DNA of 64,000 nucleotides, taken from Fuerstiella sp. GTDB taxonomy: Bacteria > Planctomycetota > Planctomycetia > Planctomycetales > Planctomycetaceae. Below, in pieces: positions 26,359 through 36,600 of the stretch (its first letter is position 1; each line of letters begins with the position of its first letter). Under the pieces are notes generated by a model. That model searched no databases. It saw nothing but the letters and a program-made list of their open reading frames with translations, and was not told the DNA's origin. The stretch is taken from assembly GCA_029247265.1 (NCBI GenBank), contig JAQWLN010000263.1, positions 1-64,000 on the forward strand, in the 5' to 3' direction. Position numbers and translations under genes: made by a program.

Positions 26359-27477
26359 ATGCCCGTTCCAACAATCAGTTACCTCACTGATATCCATTTT
26401 TCACCGGGTGCGGTGACACTGCTGCCGGAGATCCTGGCAGAGAAGGGGCTAACACGACCGCTGCTGGTCACGGACGCCGGTATCGTGGCTGCAGGCCTGG
26501 TTGAACGGCTTGGCTGCAGTGTTGCAGCGACCTTCAGTGGTGTCAGTCCAAATCCGACTCAGCAGAACGTCTCGGACGGAGTGGCAATGTTCCGCGATGC
26601 CAAATGTGATGGCATCATTGCCCTCGGCGGTGGTTCACCCATCGACTGTGCGAAGGCTGTGTCGCTGATGGTGACACACAAAGAACCGTTGGAACAGTAC
26701 GCGCTGATTCGCGGTGGAATGGCCCGAATCACAGATAAAAAACCGCCGTTGATCGCCATTCCTACAACCTCGGGCACCGGCAGCGAAGTAGGTCGAGCAA
26801 CGCTCATTGCATGTGACACGACAACCAAGCTGGCGATCGTCGGCCGGGCAATCATTCCCGATGTTGCGATCTGCGACCCGGAACTTACGACCGGTCTGCC
26901 GCCGGAACTCACAGCGGCGACCGGCATGGACGCGATATCTCACTGCGTGGAAACGTTCTGCAGCCCGAAGTTCAACCCCGTCGCAGATGCGATCGCACTG
27001 GATGGTTTGCAGCGCGCCTGCAGCAACCTTCGAACTGCCGTCGATGACGGAACCAACCTGCCGGCAAGGTCCGAGATGATGATGGCGTCCATGCAGGGTG
27101 CGCTGGCTTTTCAGAAGGGGCTGGGCATGATCCACAGCCTCAGCCATCCGCTGGGTGCCATTCCCATGCAACTGCATCATGGCACGCTGAATTCCATATT
27201 TCTGCCACATGTGCTGCGATTCAATGACGAAGTATGCCGGGACAGGATAATCCGCATGGCAGACATCATCGGGATCGATCAGGGCAAAGAACTGGCGGAG
27301 TATTTTGAAGAGCTGGCGAATAACATCGGGCTGCCGTCGCGTCTGAGTGAACTTGGCACAACTACGGAGGATCTTGCTCCGCTGGCAGCACCAGCATTCG
27401 CAGACCACTCCACTGCGACAAACCCGCGTCCCCTGACAGCAGACGACTGCGCAGTGATGTACAGCGCGGCGTTATAG
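26359..27477 (+). CDS. Iron-containing alcohol dehydrogenase
   Basis: A 372-residue cytoplasmic NAD(P)-dependent dehydrogenase of the Fe-ADH family (group III). The nucleotide-binding segment GGGSPIDCAKA is near residue 95, and PTTSGTGSEVGR follows near residue 137. Metal ligands are visible in MDAISHCVETF (Asp and His) and GMIHSLSHPLGA (two His). Relatives include lactaldehyde reductase, 4-hydroxybutyrate dehydrogenase and 1,3-propanediol dehydrogenase. It sits next to a deoxy-sugar-acid cluster, where reduction of lactaldehyde or glycolaldehyde would make sense, but it is transcribed toward that cluster with a strong hairpin between. The divergent DUF1549/DUF1553 gene starts 160 bases away. 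Confidence 0.88.
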   Translation: MPVPTISYLTDIHFSPGAVTLLPEILAEKGLTRPLLVTDAGIVAAGLVERLGCSVAATFSGVSPNPTQQNVSDGVAMFRDAKCDGIIALGGGSPIDCAKAVSLMVTHKEPLEQYALIRGGMARITDKKPPLIAIPTTSGTGSEVGRATLIACDTTTKLAIVGRAIIPDVAICDPELTTGLPPELTAATGMDAISHCVETFCSPKFNPVADAIALDGLQRACSNLRTAVDDGTNLPARSEMMMASMQGALAFQKGLGMIHSLSHPLGAIPMQLHHGTLNSIFLPHVLRFNDEVCRDRIIRMADIIGIDQGKELAEYFEELANNIGLPSRLSELGTTTEDLAPLAAPAFADHSTATNPRPLTADDCAVMYSAAL

Positions 27478-27487
27478 ACAAACACCT

Positions 27488-27519
27488 ACTTGTTTCCAGC
27501 CTTCGGCCTGGGAACAAGT
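27488..27519. terminator. Strong hairpin with UUCG loop between convergent genes
   Basis: In the 57-base gap between the Fe-ADH and FAH genes, the arm ACTTGTTTCCAG pairs with CTGGGAACAAGT over 12 positions (one G-T pair), closed by a C(TTCG)G loop with one mismatch below it. This is a very stable structure in either direction and a good candidate for a bidirectional terminator, although no U-run follows. Confidence 0.65.
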
Positions 27520-27534
27520 GACTCAGTGCACGCT

Positions 27535-28338
27535 CTACGGTTCGTCGATCACGGGGTTCGTCAGCTGGCCGATACCTTCGATATCGATCGTCACCGAATC
27601 GCCATCCTTCAGGTAAACCGGTGGCTTGCGAGCCAGGCCGACTCCGTGTGGCGTTCCCGTCAGAATCACAGTTCCCGGCATCAGAGTGGTACTACCGCTG
27701 AGAAATTCGATCAGCGTGGGCACGTCAAAGATCATGTCGTCTGTATTCCAATCCTGCATGACTTCGCCGTTCAGAACGGTCTTAATCTTCAACGCATTGG
27801 GGTTTGTGATTTCGTCTGTGGTGACCAGGCATGGTCCAAGTGGGCAGAAGGTGTCAAAGTTTTTGCCTTTGCACCACTGGCTGCCGCCGTACTTAATCTG
27901 CCAGTCACGAGCACTCACGTCGTGTCCGCATGTGTAGCCGAGTACGTAATCCAGGGCGTCCGCCTTAGAAACGTTTTTGCACTTCTTGCCGATCACAACA
28001 GCCAGCTCGCATTCGTAGTCGACTTCTTCGCTCTTCAGATGCGTGGGAACTTCGATGGGATCGCCGGGGTGCTGCAAAGTCGCTGGCGACTTAATGAACA
28101 GAATGGGCCACTTCGGCTTAGGCAAACCACCTTCCTCGGCATGAAACAGGTAATTCAGACCGATGCACAGGATTGTTGGCGGATCGACCGGCGCCAGAAG
28201 TTTCTGAACATCGGCGACTTTGTCGGTGACCGTATGATCGCCAAAGATGCAGCCGTCAATTTCCAGAGCTGATCCATCTTCCTGCTGAGACGCGTATCGG
28301 ATGTTGTTTTCTGAATCGTTGTAACGAATGATTTTCAT
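27535..28338 (-). CDS. Fumarylacetoacetate hydrolase family protein
   Basis: A 267-residue cytoplasmic metal-dependent C-C bond hydrolase of the FAH family. The start at 28338 (MKIIRYND) gives the normal domain length; the longer open frame upstream has no family-like sequence. The metal triad region is visible: VDYECELAVVIG (two Glu), preceded by GLNYLFHAEE and followed by GYTCGHDVSARDWQ. The C-terminal GTVILTGTPHGVG motif is family-typical. Together with the SDR and IlvD/Edd dehydratase next door, the best guess is 2,4-diketo-3-deoxy-sugar-acid hydrolase, releasing pyruvate plus lactate or glycolate, as in the alternative L-rhamnose and L-fucose routes. That is context-based inference. A gap of 148 bases separates it from the SDR upstream. 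Confidence 0.88.
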   Translation of the reverse strand: MKIIRYNDSENNIRYASQQEDGSALEIDGCIFGDHTVTDKVADVQKLLAPVDPPTILCIGLNYLFHAEEGGLPKPKWPILFIKSPATLQHPGDPIEVPTHLKSEEVDYECELAVVIGKKCKNVSKADALDYVLGYTCGHDVSARDWQIKYGGSQWCKGKNFDTFCPLGPCLVTTDEITNPNALKIKTVLNGEVMQDWNTDDMIFDVPTLIEFLSGSTTLMPGTVILTGTPHGVGLARKPPVYLKDGDSVTIDIEGIGQLTNPVIDEP

Positions 28339-28486
28339 GGTGAGTTTACCCGCGGAAAACGTGTGGAAAGACTGTGAGCGGGTCCGCAGAATATCAGCCA
28401 CAACAGAAATGGCCAGCGTTGCCGCATACGGGACGAGGAACAGCAGGGTGTGTGCAAGCACGCACCCGACACCCCAACTGCGACGG

Positions 28487-29254
28487 CTACCGAATACTGA
28501 GCGTCCCACCGTCAATCGGGTGCACACTGCCTGTCACAAACGAAGCTTCGTCGCTGCAAAGAAACAGAGCCGCCACTGCTATTTCTTTCGGACTGCCCAT
28601 ACGTCCGATGGGCTGAAACGCCGCCAATTTTTCCATCACAGCCTCTTCCTCACCGGGATAATTCTTCGCCACAAAACCGTCGACGAAGGGTGTGTGAATC
28701 CGGCCCGGAAGAATTGCATTGCAGCGAATTCCTTTGTCGACAAAATCTTTGGCAACAGAATACGTCAGCGCAACGACCGCCCCTTTACTGGTGGAATATG
28801 CGAATCTTTCGGCCAGACCGAACCACGCCACTGTGGAAGCGATATTCAGAATGGCGGAGCCCTGCGGCATGTGAGGAATCACCGCATAGCAGCAGTTGTA
28901 AACACCCTTCACGTTTACAGCCATGACTCGATCAAAGTCGGCCTCTTCGGTCGTTGTGACGTCGCCCACGTGCGCGATGCCGGCATTGTTCACCAGAACA
29001 TCAATATTTCCGCGGTCCGCAATAATCGCCTCGACCTGCGACTTCACGGCAGCCTGATCTGTGATATCACAGACACGCGCGGTCGCTTGCCCCCCGGCAG
29101 CAACAATCTCCGCCGTAGTCTCTTCGGCCGTCACCTCATCAACCTCAAAGATCTGCACGTGAGCGCCACGCTCTGCAAACATTTCGGCGATGCCCTTACC
29201 AATACCTGAGCCACCGCCGGTGATAATCGCAGTTTTGTCGTCGAGTCGTAGCAC
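28487..29254 (-). CDS. Short-chain dehydrogenase, likely 2-keto-3-deoxy-sugar-acid dehydrogenase
   Basis: A classical SDR of 255 residues: cofactor motif TGGGSGIG (residues 12-19), NNAG near 89, and catalytic YSTSK with a preceding serine. Unlike the SDR at 14683, every key residue is present. Its relatives include L-2-keto-3-deoxyfuconate and L-2-keto-3-deoxyrhamnonate 4-dehydrogenases and the human DHRS6 group. Lying directly before an FAH-family hydrolase and divergent from an IlvD/Edd dehydratase, it fits oxidation of the dehydratase product to the diketo acid that the hydrolase would split. The specific sugar acid is not determinable here. Confidence 0.88.
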   Translation of the reverse strand: MLRLDDKTAIITGGGSGIGKGIAEMFAERGAHVQIFEVDEVTAEETTAEIVAAGGQATARVCDITDQAAVKSQVEAIIADRGNIDVLVNNAGIAHVGDVTTTEEADFDRVMAVNVKGVYNCCYAVIPHMPQGSAILNIASTVAWFGLAERFAYSTSKGAVVALTYSVAKDFVDKGIRCNAILPGRIHTPFVDGFVAKNYPGEEEAVMEKLAAFQPIGRMGSPKEIAVAALFLCSDEASFVTGSVHPIDGGTLSIR

Positions 29255-29282
29255 TTCAAATTCCTGTTACAATTGCGGGACG

Positions 29283-29360
29283 GCCCGCAGGCCGATGCGG
29301 GCTATCGCCCGAGAACGCTTCGGCTGATCACTCCCGTGTCGGGCGCGTCGGCAAGCGTTC
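29283..29360. promoter_or_regulatory. Palindromes in the divergent promoter region of the sugar-acid cluster
   Basis: The 199-base gap between the SDR and the dehydratase holds two perfect inverted repeats: GCCCGCA / TGCGGGC with a 6-base spacer (29283-29302) and GAACGCTT / AAGCGTTC with a 32-base spacer (29313-29360). They could be operators for a regulator encoded elsewhere or part of a structured repeat. Confidence 0.35.
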
Positions 29361-29453
29361 GCACCCAACAACTTTAAACGGCAGCTGTTGGTGACTTACA
29401 GAATACACAGTCCGTCGCAACTCAGCCACCAACACCAAAACAGCAAATTTCAC

Positions 29454-31229
29454 ATGAACGACTCTTCGAAACGTCTTCGCAGTGAACAATGGTTCAACAT
29501 CCCGGACGATCCGGGAATGACGGCAATTTATGTCGAACGTTATCTGAACTACGGCGTGACCCGCGATGAATTGCAATCCGGAAAGCCGATCATCGGCATC
29601 GCTCAGACGGGCAGTGACATCGCTCCGTGCAATCGCATTCATCTGCAGACTGTCGATCGAGCCAAAGACGGCATCCGAGCCGCTGGGGGGGTTCCGTTCG
29701 TCTTTCCCGTGCATCCGATTCAGGAAAGCTGCCGACGGCCCACCGCCGCGCTGGACCGAAACCTGTCGTACCTGGGCCTGGTGGAAATCATCCATGGCTA
29801 CCCTTTCGACGCTGTCATTCTGACGGCCGGCTGCGACAAGACCACGCCGGCTGGACTGATGGCCGCCGCAACAACGAACCTGCCGGCAATTGTCCTGTCG
29901 GGCGGCCCGATGCTGGACGGCTGGTACGAAGGTAAACTGACCGGGTCCGGCATGGCAACGTGGGAGGCACGGCGACTGCTGGCGGCCGGACAGATCGACT
30001 ACCAGGGCTTTATGGATCTGGTGTGTTCCACAACCACCAGCCCCGGCCACTGCAACACAATGGGCACGGCGTTGACGATGAACAGCCTTGCCGAGGTGCT
30101 GGGAATGTCGCTGCCAGGCAGTGCATCGATCCCAGCCGCCTATCGCGAACGCATGCAGTCGGCTTACGAAACCGGACAGCGGGCCGTCGAAATCGTGCAC
30201 GAAAACCTGACGCCGGATCGAATTCTGACGCGGCAGGCATTCGAAAATGCCATCGCCCTGAACACTGCGATTGGCGGTTCCACCAATGCTCCACCACACC
30301 TGGCAGCCATTGCGCGGCACGTAGGAGTCGAACTGGACATCAAGGACTGGGAAAACATCGGCTACGATATTCCGTTGCTGGTGAACTGCCAGCCAGCCGG
30401 CGATTTTCTGGGCGAGGGTTTTCATCGTGCCGGTGGCGTTCCGGCGGTCGTCAACGAATTAATGACCGCTGGAAATATCCATAAGGATGCGCTGACGATT
30501 TCAGGAAAATCGATCTCTGAAAACGTGGCCGGTAAAACGACTCAGGACACGAACGTCATCCGGTCATACGAAACGCCGTTGATGCAGCAAGCCGGATTCC
30601 TGGTTCTATCCGGAAATCTGTTTGATTCTGCATTGATGAAAACCTGCGTCATCAGCAACGACTTTCGTAAACGTTACCTGTCAAGACCGGGCAGCGAAAA
30701 CCGCTTTGAATCACGCGTCGTTGTGTTCGATGGCCCGGAAGACTATCACGCTCGCATTGATGATCCGTCATTGAACATCGACGAATCGTGCCTGCTGGCG
30801 ATACGAGGATGCGGCCCCATTGGTTACCCAGGCAGTGGTGAAGTTGTGAACATGCAGCCACCTGCCGCATTGATTCAAAGAGGCATCAACCAGCTGCCAA
30901 CACTGGGTGACGGCCGACAAAGCGGAACGTCCGCCAGTCCATCACTGCTGAATGCTTCCCCTGAATCGGCTGCTGGCGGCAATCTTGCGTTGCTGCAGAC
31001 CGATGACACTGTCCGTATCGATCTGAACGAACGAACGGTGATGCTGCTGGTTTCAGACGAAGAGCTTTCAGAACGCCGCGAGAATTATGAGCCACCGGAG
31101 ATCACAAATGAAACGCCGTGGCAGGAAATTTATCGAGGCTGCGTGGGCCAACTGGCCACTGGAGGCTGCTTCGACTTTGCGACGAATTATCACAAGGTCG
31201 CCGAACAGGTGCCGCGACACAATCACTGA
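29454..31229 (+). CDS. IlvD/Edd family dehydratase (sugar acid type)
   Basis: A 591-residue Fe-S dehydratase. The start at 29454 (MNDSSKRLR) precedes the conserved region; the open frame before it has no family character. The three cluster-binding cysteines are in place: C59 in SDIAPC, C127 in TAGCDKT and C200 in SPGHC. The segment MGTALTMNSLAEVLGMSLPGSA is highly conserved. The length and sequence favour the sugar-acid branch (arabinonate, xylonate, fuconate or gluconate dehydratases) over the amino-acid enzyme IlvD, though only a phylogeny would settle this. It should convert a sugar acid to its 2-keto-3-deoxy form, the substrate expected by the divergent SDR and FAH genes. Its stop lies two bases from the stop of the convergent zinc-ribbon gene. 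Confidence 0.9.
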   Translation: MNDSSKRLRSEQWFNIPDDPGMTAIYVERYLNYGVTRDELQSGKPIIGIAQTGSDIAPCNRIHLQTVDRAKDGIRAAGGVPFVFPVHPIQESCRRPTAALDRNLSYLGLVEIIHGYPFDAVILTAGCDKTTPAGLMAAATTNLPAIVLSGGPMLDGWYEGKLTGSGMATWEARRLLAAGQIDYQGFMDLVCSTTTSPGHCNTMGTALTMNSLAEVLGMSLPGSASIPAAYRERMQSAYETGQRAVEIVHENLTPDRILTRQAFENAIALNTAIGGSTNAPPHLAAIARHVGVELDIKDWENIGYDIPLLVNCQPAGDFLGEGFHRAGGVPAVVNELMTAGNIHKDALTISGKSISENVAGKTTQDTNVIRSYETPLMQQAGFLVLSGNLFDSALMKTCVISNDFRKRYLSRPGSENRFESRVVVFDGPEDYHARIDDPSLNIDESCLLAIRGCGPIGYPGSGEVVNMQPPAALIQRGINQLPTLGDGRQSGTSASPSLLNASPESAAGGNLALLQTDDTVRIDLNERTVMLLVSDEELSERRENYEPPEITNETPWQEIYRGCVGQLATGGCFDFATNYHKVAEQVPRHNH

Positions 31230-31231
31230 AA

Positions 31232-31858
31232 CTAGAATGCCATCGGGTAATGACTCGGAGAATCAACTTCAACTCCGGGAGGACAGTCGAAATTCTCTTC
31301 GACAAATCGATCCCACGAATCGCGTGTCTGCTGGGACACCAGATCGGCCATGCCCAGCTCACACTTCTCGCAAACCATCAGCGGCGTCTGGCTGATGGGC
31401 GTCACCTGAGCGACGATTTCGTTGTCACGGCACAGTCCGGCCAGTGAATAGCGATGGCATTTGCTGCGTTCCGTGCCGCAGACCAGACAGTGCTCAATGC
31501 ACTGCTGCAGCATTGCGTCACCGTCCTCAGCGTTTTCGATTTCGCGAACCTCGATAACCTGTGGTCCCTCGACATCATCCAGTCCAGCCACCGCACTTTT
31601 CTGAAACTGCTCCTTCATATACGCGGTGATATTCCCTCGAGTTTCCTCTGAATACTCCTGGGTCAGCTTGTCACGACACCGTTCGCACATCGCCATTTCA
31701 AAAACCGCTTCGCCGGCAACGTAGCGCTTTTGAATCACATAGACGTTGGACTCAATCAGTGGCACTTCGCAGTCGACGCACTTGAAGAATGGTGCGCCCG
31801 TGTATTCCGACCAGAACAGCTCCGGTACCGGTGCGAAAAAAATCCCAAAAGACGACAT
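31232..31858 (-). CDS. Hypothetical protein with several CxxC zinc-ribbon pairs
   Basis: I do not recognise this 208-residue protein. It has no signal peptide. Cysteine pairs occur as CVDC (27-30), CERC (58-61), CLVC, a single Cys before HRYSLAG, another in GLCRDN, and CEKC near residue 166, so one or two zinc ribbons or an N- and C-terminal zinc site are likely. The centre is acidic (GLDDVEGPQVIEVREIENAEDGD). Such proteins are usually cytoplasmic and may bind nucleic acid or protein partners. The gene converges with the dehydratase with only two bases between stop codons, leaving no room for a separate terminator. Confidence 0.75.
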   Translation of the reverse strand: MSSFGIFFAPVPELFWSEYTGAPFFKCVDCEVPLIESNVYVIQKRYVAGEAVFEMAMCERCRDKLTQEYSEETRGNITAYMKEQFQKSAVAGLDDVEGPQVIEVREIENAEDGDAMLQQCIEHCLVCGTERSKCHRYSLAGLCRDNEIVAQVTPISQTPLMVCEKCELGMADLVSQQTRDSWDRFVEENFDCPPGVEVDSPSHYPMAF

Positions 31859-31960
31859 GTTTGTCTCGCTGATTTATGCAGGAATGGTTCGGGCAGTCGG
31901 GTGGAATAGAATAGCCTCCGCCCGCCGGTCGCTGCAAGCATGTGCAGACGGCGGCGCAAA

Positions 31961-33097
31961 TCACCGCTGATAGATGGGCAGGTAGCCGTATTCAATACAC
32001 AGTGCCAGCAGTGACATGGCGGTCGCGTACGTATTTCCGGCACCACGTTCGCTGCCGTGAAGCGGTTGCCAGAATCCTGCCGGATGCTGCAGGTCGAGCA
32101 CAGATTCATACAGGACAGGCCGAGCCTGCTTCCATTCGTCTCCGCCGACTTTGTACATGCCAACCGTGCAGTAGTAGACGCCGTAATAGAAATAATGTTC
32201 CTGCTTGGTCAAAGGTCTCGACAGAATCAACGACGCGGCTGCCATTGTTTCCGGCGTTCGATGTTCGCCGCAGACTTCCAGCGCCACAATACCCGTCCCG
32301 GAACGAGTCACCGTGGCGCCGTGTCCGGCCATGTAGCCGAAGCCTCCACCACGTTCCACTCGCAGTCGCTTAATGTACGCGATCGCGCGGTCAATATTCT
32401 GACTTGGTACGTCGCAGCCGATATCTTTGGCCGCTCGCAATGCCAGTAACTGCCATGCGGTCACGCTCAAATCGGCGTCGCCGCTGGTCGGCTGATATCG
32501 CCAGCCGCCGTCGTGCTGACGTCCTTTGGGATGGTTCTGAGCATCAACGATCAGCTTCGTCGCCCGCTCCAGCCCCTTTTGACAGCGGTCCGCCTGAGCC
32601 CCACTCACCATGCCGGAAACTTCCGCCAGCATCAACGTCGCAATACCGTGGCTGTACATCGGCCCATGACTGCGTTTCGCTCCGACCAGCAGGCCGTTGG
32701 CCTGTTGCTCGCTCAAGACCCACGCCACCCCTTTCGTCAGGTGTCGACCATAGGGCCCCTCATCGGGAACATGACCGGCCGCCATCAAGGCCATGATGGC
32801 CAGCGACGTCGCGGCCGTGGACTCGCCGTAATTGTCCGCGCGCCATGCTCCTGAAGGCAACTGATCGGTCGCCAGCCATTGTACAGCCCGGTTAACGCTG
32901 TCATCAATGCGCTGCTCGAGTTCATCGGCACAGCAGCGCCCGCAGATCGACACGGCAAGGGCAGATGTGGCGACCATCCTGATCCAACTCCGCCCGAGGC
33001 TCCTCGTCGGTGAGCCACCCGAATTCTTAACACACGGTCCATTCTCCGGACCGGCCTGCCCGGGCCATGTCGCGCGAGTAAATATTTTTCTCATCAT
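31961..33097 (-). CDS. Prenyltransferase/squalene-oxidase-repeat protein, exported
   Basis: A protein of about 378 residues with repeats of the alpha/alpha toroid found in terpene cyclases and prenyltransferase beta subunits (SGAWRADNYGES, GGWRYQPTSGDADLS and GGGFGYMAGHGATVT are the characteristic turns). The acidic DxDD motif of squalene-hopene cyclase is absent, so this is unlikely to be a terpene cyclase. In Planctomycetota such exported toroid proteins are common and of unknown function. The start is uncertain: two adjacent ATGs at 33094 and 33097 are preferred; a hydrophobic signal-like stretch (MVATSALAVSICGRCCA) lies some 40 residues further in, so a later start is possible. Confidence 0.75.
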   Translation of the reverse strand: MMRKIFTRATWPGQAGPENGPCVKNSGGSPTRSLGRSWIRMVATSALAVSICGRCCADELEQRIDDSVNRAVQWLATDQLPSGAWRADNYGESTAATSLAIMALMAAGHVPDEGPYGRHLTKGVAWVLSEQQANGLLVGAKRSHGPMYSHGIATLMLAEVSGMVSGAQADRCQKGLERATKLIVDAQNHPKGRQHDGGWRYQPTSGDADLSVTAWQLLALRAAKDIGCDVPSQNIDRAIAYIKRLRVERGGGFGYMAGHGATVTRSGTGIVALEVCGEHRTPETMAAASLILSRPLTKQEHYFYYGVYYCTVGMYKVGGDEWKQARPVLYESVLDLQHPAGFWQPLHGSERGAGNTYATAMSLLALCIEYGYLPIYQR

Positions 33098-33605
33098 AAC
33101 TCGTTCGCCCTGTGCATATCCGAGCGCGTCAGAAACCCAGCACCGGCACTTTGAATGCTTCGCAGTACCGGATCCCGCCGATTGCCCGAGTCCTGTGTAC
33201 ACAACAGACAGCGTTCCGTCACCTGAACGTCAACGCGACGGGTCAGCCTAACTGCGTTCGACAGATTTACAAGCTTTTTACAAACAGACTTGCGTGCTAG
33301 GAATGCTTCTTTTGTGAACGTTTTTGCAACACAACCCGTCATGCGGGAAATTTCCATGAACGAAACACAATTCTATGAAACTTTAGCTGGCTGACCGCGT
33401 CTGTTTACTTCGAAGCCCTGTCAGGCACTGCACATCGGTGATACATCTGGTTCAATTGACAGGGTGTCGTTAACGTTCCGACAGCGAAGCGTTTACTTAA
33501 CTTCCCTGCACTTTTGCTGCATTTCCATCACGCGAGCACACGAACCTCCGGGTCTCGAATGCCGCATTGCAAGCCGTCCCGTAACATTTCGGAAAGCATG
33601 TTTCC
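33098..33605. other. Intergenic region upstream of the alpha-2-macroglobulin gene
   Basis: 508 bases without a convincing gene between divergent genes. It contains a perfect 10-base palindrome GGAAATTTCC (33346-33355) flanked by TCATG and ATGA, giving an interrupted longer palindrome that could be a protein-binding site. A TTGACA at 33456-33461 has no matching -10 sequence at normal spacing. Nothing else stands out. Confidence 0.4.
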
Positions 33606-36600
33606 ATGCGAAGGTTTCTGTTTGTGCTGTCTGTCATGACCAGCATCTGTTGTTCTGCTCTGCTGGCCCACGCCTTTCCTGCAGAACCAGCGGTGCTGCA
33701 GGATCGAAATGATCAACGTGTCCAGGCAGACAAACTATTTGCCGACAACAACTTTGCCGAAGCATTGACTGTCTATCAAGATCTGGCGCTGGATGAGAAA
33801 AACGACGATGCAAAACTGACGCACGACTTCGGTCGAGCGGTGAATTGCATCACTCAACTGAATCGCAGCAAGGAATTCGACGAGTTCTTTGAAAACACTG
33901 TAACCACGCATGAGTCAAACTGGCGGCTTCTGTTTCGGGCGGCTCAAATCCTGAATGGCCAGGTGCCTCAGGATGGCTACCTGATCGCCGGACAGTTCGA
34001 ACGCGGCCCCCATCGGGGCGGCGGAAAGATGGTGAGTTCCGCCGCACGAGATCGTGTCCGGGCGATCCAGCTGTTGCAGCAGGCTCTACCACTGCTGCGG
34101 AATGACCAACAAGCACAGCCGCATGAACGATCCAACGTTTATCACCTGCTGTCAGACTTCATCGGACAGGCGCGATGGGGTGCTGCCTGGAAGCTTCAGG
34201 ACCTGACCGATCTGACCGTGCTGCCGGACTACGAAGAACCAGAGCGAGCGGGTCGGGGTATGGGATTTTTCTCTGTCAGTTCATCGTCTGCTCAGTTTGG
34301 TCGTGGTTTCGCTCCGCCCGGTGGCAATTCGTTCAAAGGGGCACCGGTGGATACGGATGGAAACCCCGTGTTCATCCAGCTGCCAGCATCGTGGGAGGCA
34401 GCCAAATCAGACGGTGAACGCTGGCGGTGGGCGCTGCAACAGACGGCAAAAACAGACCCCGGACGTGAAAGCGAAATCGACCTTGAGTGGGCCGCGTTTC
34501 TGCAGTCCCAGTTCGGTGTGCACAGCGAGGGGCCTGGGGTTCCACTGCCGGTCCATGACGATGCGAAGGATGACATTGAACACTGGGTCTTGCGTGAACT
34601 GGCAGACACCGAAACCGTCGCTCGTCTGGCGACCGGAACAAAACGCGTCAATCTTCCGAACGAATTCAATCATATCGCCGTGATTAACCGAGTCATCGCG
34701 CGCGAAGATAATCAGCAGCCACAGGCACTGGAAACGCTGGTCAACGTGCGAATGAATCGCGAGCAGTACGGGCAGGCGGCAGATCTCCTGAAACGTAAAT
34801 TGAAACTCACTACGGGCAAACAGGATCGAATTAATCTGCAGAGTCGTATTGACCAGATCCTGAACAGTTGGGTGCAGTTTCAGAGCGTGACGATCCAGGT
34901 TGCCGGCAAAGGAGCCACATTTGACATTCGTTATCGCAACGGAGCAGAAGCAGCGTTCACGGCCCGCCCGATCGACATTGATCAGTTACTGGCCGACACG
35001 AAATCGTACCTGCAGAGCAAACCCGGGCGAGTCGATTATCAAAAAACTCGAATCGAAGACGTTGGTTTCCAGCTGATCAACAACAATCAGAACAAATACC
35101 TGGAGGCACCCGTCGCCAAATGGAACCTAGAACTGACCCCGCCCGATCACCACTTTGACGCGATCGAAACCGTTACAACTCCTCTGCAGAAGGCAGGCGC
35201 ATATTTCGTCACGGGTAGGATCAAAGGTGGAAACGAAGCTCGGATGGTCATCTGGGTGGCGGACACCGCAATCACCCGCAAACGCATCGAACAGGGCACG
35301 CTGCATTACGTGGCGGATGCCGTCAGTGGCAAGCCGATTGGCAACGCCGACGTGGAATTCTTTGGCTGGCGACAGCAACGCCTTGCCCGTACGCGTGAGT
35401 ATCGAGTTCTGACACAACGCTTTGCAGATCGCACTGACAAAGACGGTCTGTGTGTACCGGAACAGCAGCAACTGGATCGCACCTATCAATGGCTGACAAT
35501 CGTACGCACTAAAGACGGACGAATGGCGTACGACGGGTTCAACGGTGTGTGGAATCCTCAGAATATATCGCCGCTGAGCTACAGCCCGATCAAAGTTTAC
35601 AGCATTACTGATCGCCCCGTTTACCGCCCTGAACACACGGTCAAGTTCCGTCTATGGGTCCGGCAGCCTCGCTTCAGCCAGGACGACGCTCGTTACGCAA
35701 ACAAGACATACGTGCTGCAGATCCGCAACCCAAAGGGCGACGTCGTACTTGAAAAAGACGTCACGACCGACCGCTGGGCCGGCATCGACGGAGAGTGGCC
35801 TGTCCCGGACGACGCCACGCTTGGACGTTATGCACTGATCGTTGGAAACAGGTATTCACAAAAACGAACTCGCAAACGCAACGGCAGAAATGAGCAATAC
35901 ACCGTCGAAGGTGTCCGCGCGATCGGACAGGGCAGTTTTCAGATTGAAGAATACCGCAAACCGGAATTTGAGGTGACCATCGACGCGCCGGACAAACCGG
36001 TCATGCTGGGCGAAAAGATCCAGGCAAAAATCAACGCGAAGTACTACTTCGGAGCTCCGGTCACCGAGGCTACAGTTCACTACAAAATCGAACGCACAAA
36101 AAAAGACAGCCGCTGGTATCCCGTGGCTCGTTGGGACTGGTTGTATTCGCCCGGTTACTGGTGGTTCTCACCCGATCACGAATGGTATCCGGGCTGGTCT
36201 CGCTGGGGCTGCTATGCACCGATTCCCATCTGGCGAGGCTGGAGTCCCGATCCACCTGAAATCATCGTCGAAGGAGACGCCGAAATCGACGGCGAAGGGA
36301 TGTTCCTGATCGACATCGACACCGCCACTGCATTGCGTGAACACAGCGACAGCGACCACAATTACAAAATCACGGCCGAAGTGGTTGACCAGTCGCGGCG
36401 GACAATTACCGGCACCGGCAACGTCCTAGTGGCTCGGGAACCATTCAAGGTTTTTGTCTGGACAGATCGCGGACATTACAGGTCCGGTGACACTGTTCAG
36501 GTTGGCGTGCAGGCGCGAACGCCCGATGGCAAACCTGTCAAAGGCAGTGGCACGGCCGTGCTGTATGCCGTCACCTATCAGGACAACAAGCCCGTTGAGT

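Noticed and set aside
29328-30425. Minus-strand open frame of 365 codons
   Set aside because: It is antisense to the IlvD/Edd dehydratase, which has all three cluster cysteines.
33456-33484. TTGACA as a promoter of the macroglobulin gene
   Set aside because: No -10-like sequence follows at 15-19 bases.
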